Shown: positions 40,856 through 40,973 of the stretch, piece after piece | Numbering within the stretch: the stretch's first letter is position 1 | Layout of the letters: every line of letters starts with the position of its first letter | Assembly: GCA_947455465.1 (NCBI GenBank) | Contig: CANGNS010000026.1 | Location: 1-40,973 of the forward strand | From: Comamonadaceae bacterium | GTDB lineage: Bacteria > Pseudomonadota > Gammaproteobacteria > Burkholderiales > Burkholderiaceae_C | Direction: 5' to 3' | Length of the DNA stretch: 40,973 bases | The notes under the pieces: generated by a model | The model's input: only the letters and a program-made list of their open reading frames with translations | What the model was told of the DNA's origin: nothing | Databases searched by the model: none | Position numbers and translations under genes: made by a program

Positions 40856-40973
40856 ATGACTGATGCAGCTAACCCCTCAGGGCTGACAGACGAAGAAGCC
40901 CAAGAGTTCCACCAGTACTACATACAGGGTTACCTGTTGTGGGCTGTGGGCGCTTTCTTCGCTCACAGCCTGG
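40856..40973 (+). CDS. pufB: Light-harvesting 1 beta polypeptide (5' part)
   Basis: 39 codons are inside the window; the gene continues past the right edge. The peptide MTDAANPSGLTDEEAQEFHQ continues as YYIQGYLLWAVGAFFAHSL, the light-harvesting beta fold: polar N-terminus, then one membrane helix. The two conserved histidines are His19 and His37, 18 residues apart, and His37 is the expected bacteriochlorophyll ligand. GAGAGAGG stands eight bases before the ATG. The position just after bchZ identifies it as pufB of the LH1 antenna (first gene of pufBALM) rather than a pucB; sequence alone would not separate the two. No pufQ-like gene lies between bchZ and this start. Confidence 0.9.
   Translation, partial: MTDAANPSGLTDEEAQEFHQYYIQGYLLWAVGAFFAHSL

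Noticed and set aside
1..40973. Mobile elements, tRNA or rRNA genes, CRISPR arrays, phage genes
   Set aside because: None seen on either strand; gene order and base use are uniform apart from the AT-rich promoters and the fliK repeat.

Overview
The window is about 41 kb of GC-rich chromosome. It looks like a motile, facultatively phototrophic purple betaproteobacterium of the Burkholderiales, most likely Comamonadaceae (Rhodoferax or Rubrivivax-like). The placement rests on three things: polar-flagellum genes in the order flhA-flhF-flhG-fliA, a cbb3 oxidase cluster running into fnr and hemN, and photosynthesis genes in the order bchI-D-O, crtE-F, bchC-X-Y-Z, then a light-harvesting beta gene. 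This is inferred from gene order and protein families; no database search was run. No rRNA, tRNA, CRISPR array, insertion sequence or prophage gene was seen, and no stretch over 300 bases lacks a gene.

Layout. (1) 1-10301, motility: fliL (partial) and fliK on the minus strand; flhA, flhF, flhG, fliA, fliS, motA and motB on the plus strand. (2) 10321-15375, minus strand: a Sel1-repeat lipoprotein-like or periplasmic protein, an unrecognised membrane-anchored protein, and a MoxR / DUF58 / transglutaminase (TgpA-like) operon. (3) 15483-18577: lgt, a crotonase-family enzyme, an HD-GYP response regulator and, convergent with it, a universal stress protein. (4) 18686-29367, microaerobic respiration: ccoI, ccoS, ccoNOQP, ccoG, ccoH, divergent fnr and hemN, and a TauE/SafE-like membrane protein. 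(5) 29513 to the end, one arm of a photosynthesis gene cluster: bchI, bchD, bchO, crtE, crtF, bchC, bchX, bchY, bchZ and the 5' end of an LH1 beta gene (pufB).

How it works together. Blocks 4 and 5 form a continuous oxygen-responsive region. The cbb3 oxidase and its assembly factors serve low-oxygen respiration. FNR senses oxygen, HemN supplies porphyrin without oxygen, and the bch/crt genes convert protoporphyrin to bacteriochlorophyll a and make methoxylated carotenoids. Four FNR boxes (18638, 21281, 27163, 33442) tie the block together. TGT-N12-ACA boxes of the PpsR/CrtJ type lie at crtE (one) and bchC (two, 8 bp apart). The least expected signal is an everted repeat, TGACA-N8-TGTCA, that occurs in front of bchI, crtE and bchC, always between genes or at a promoter. 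It may be a further or variant regulator site of the photosynthesis cluster. Most of the genes belong to well-known systems; the novelty, if any, is in this regulatory architecture.
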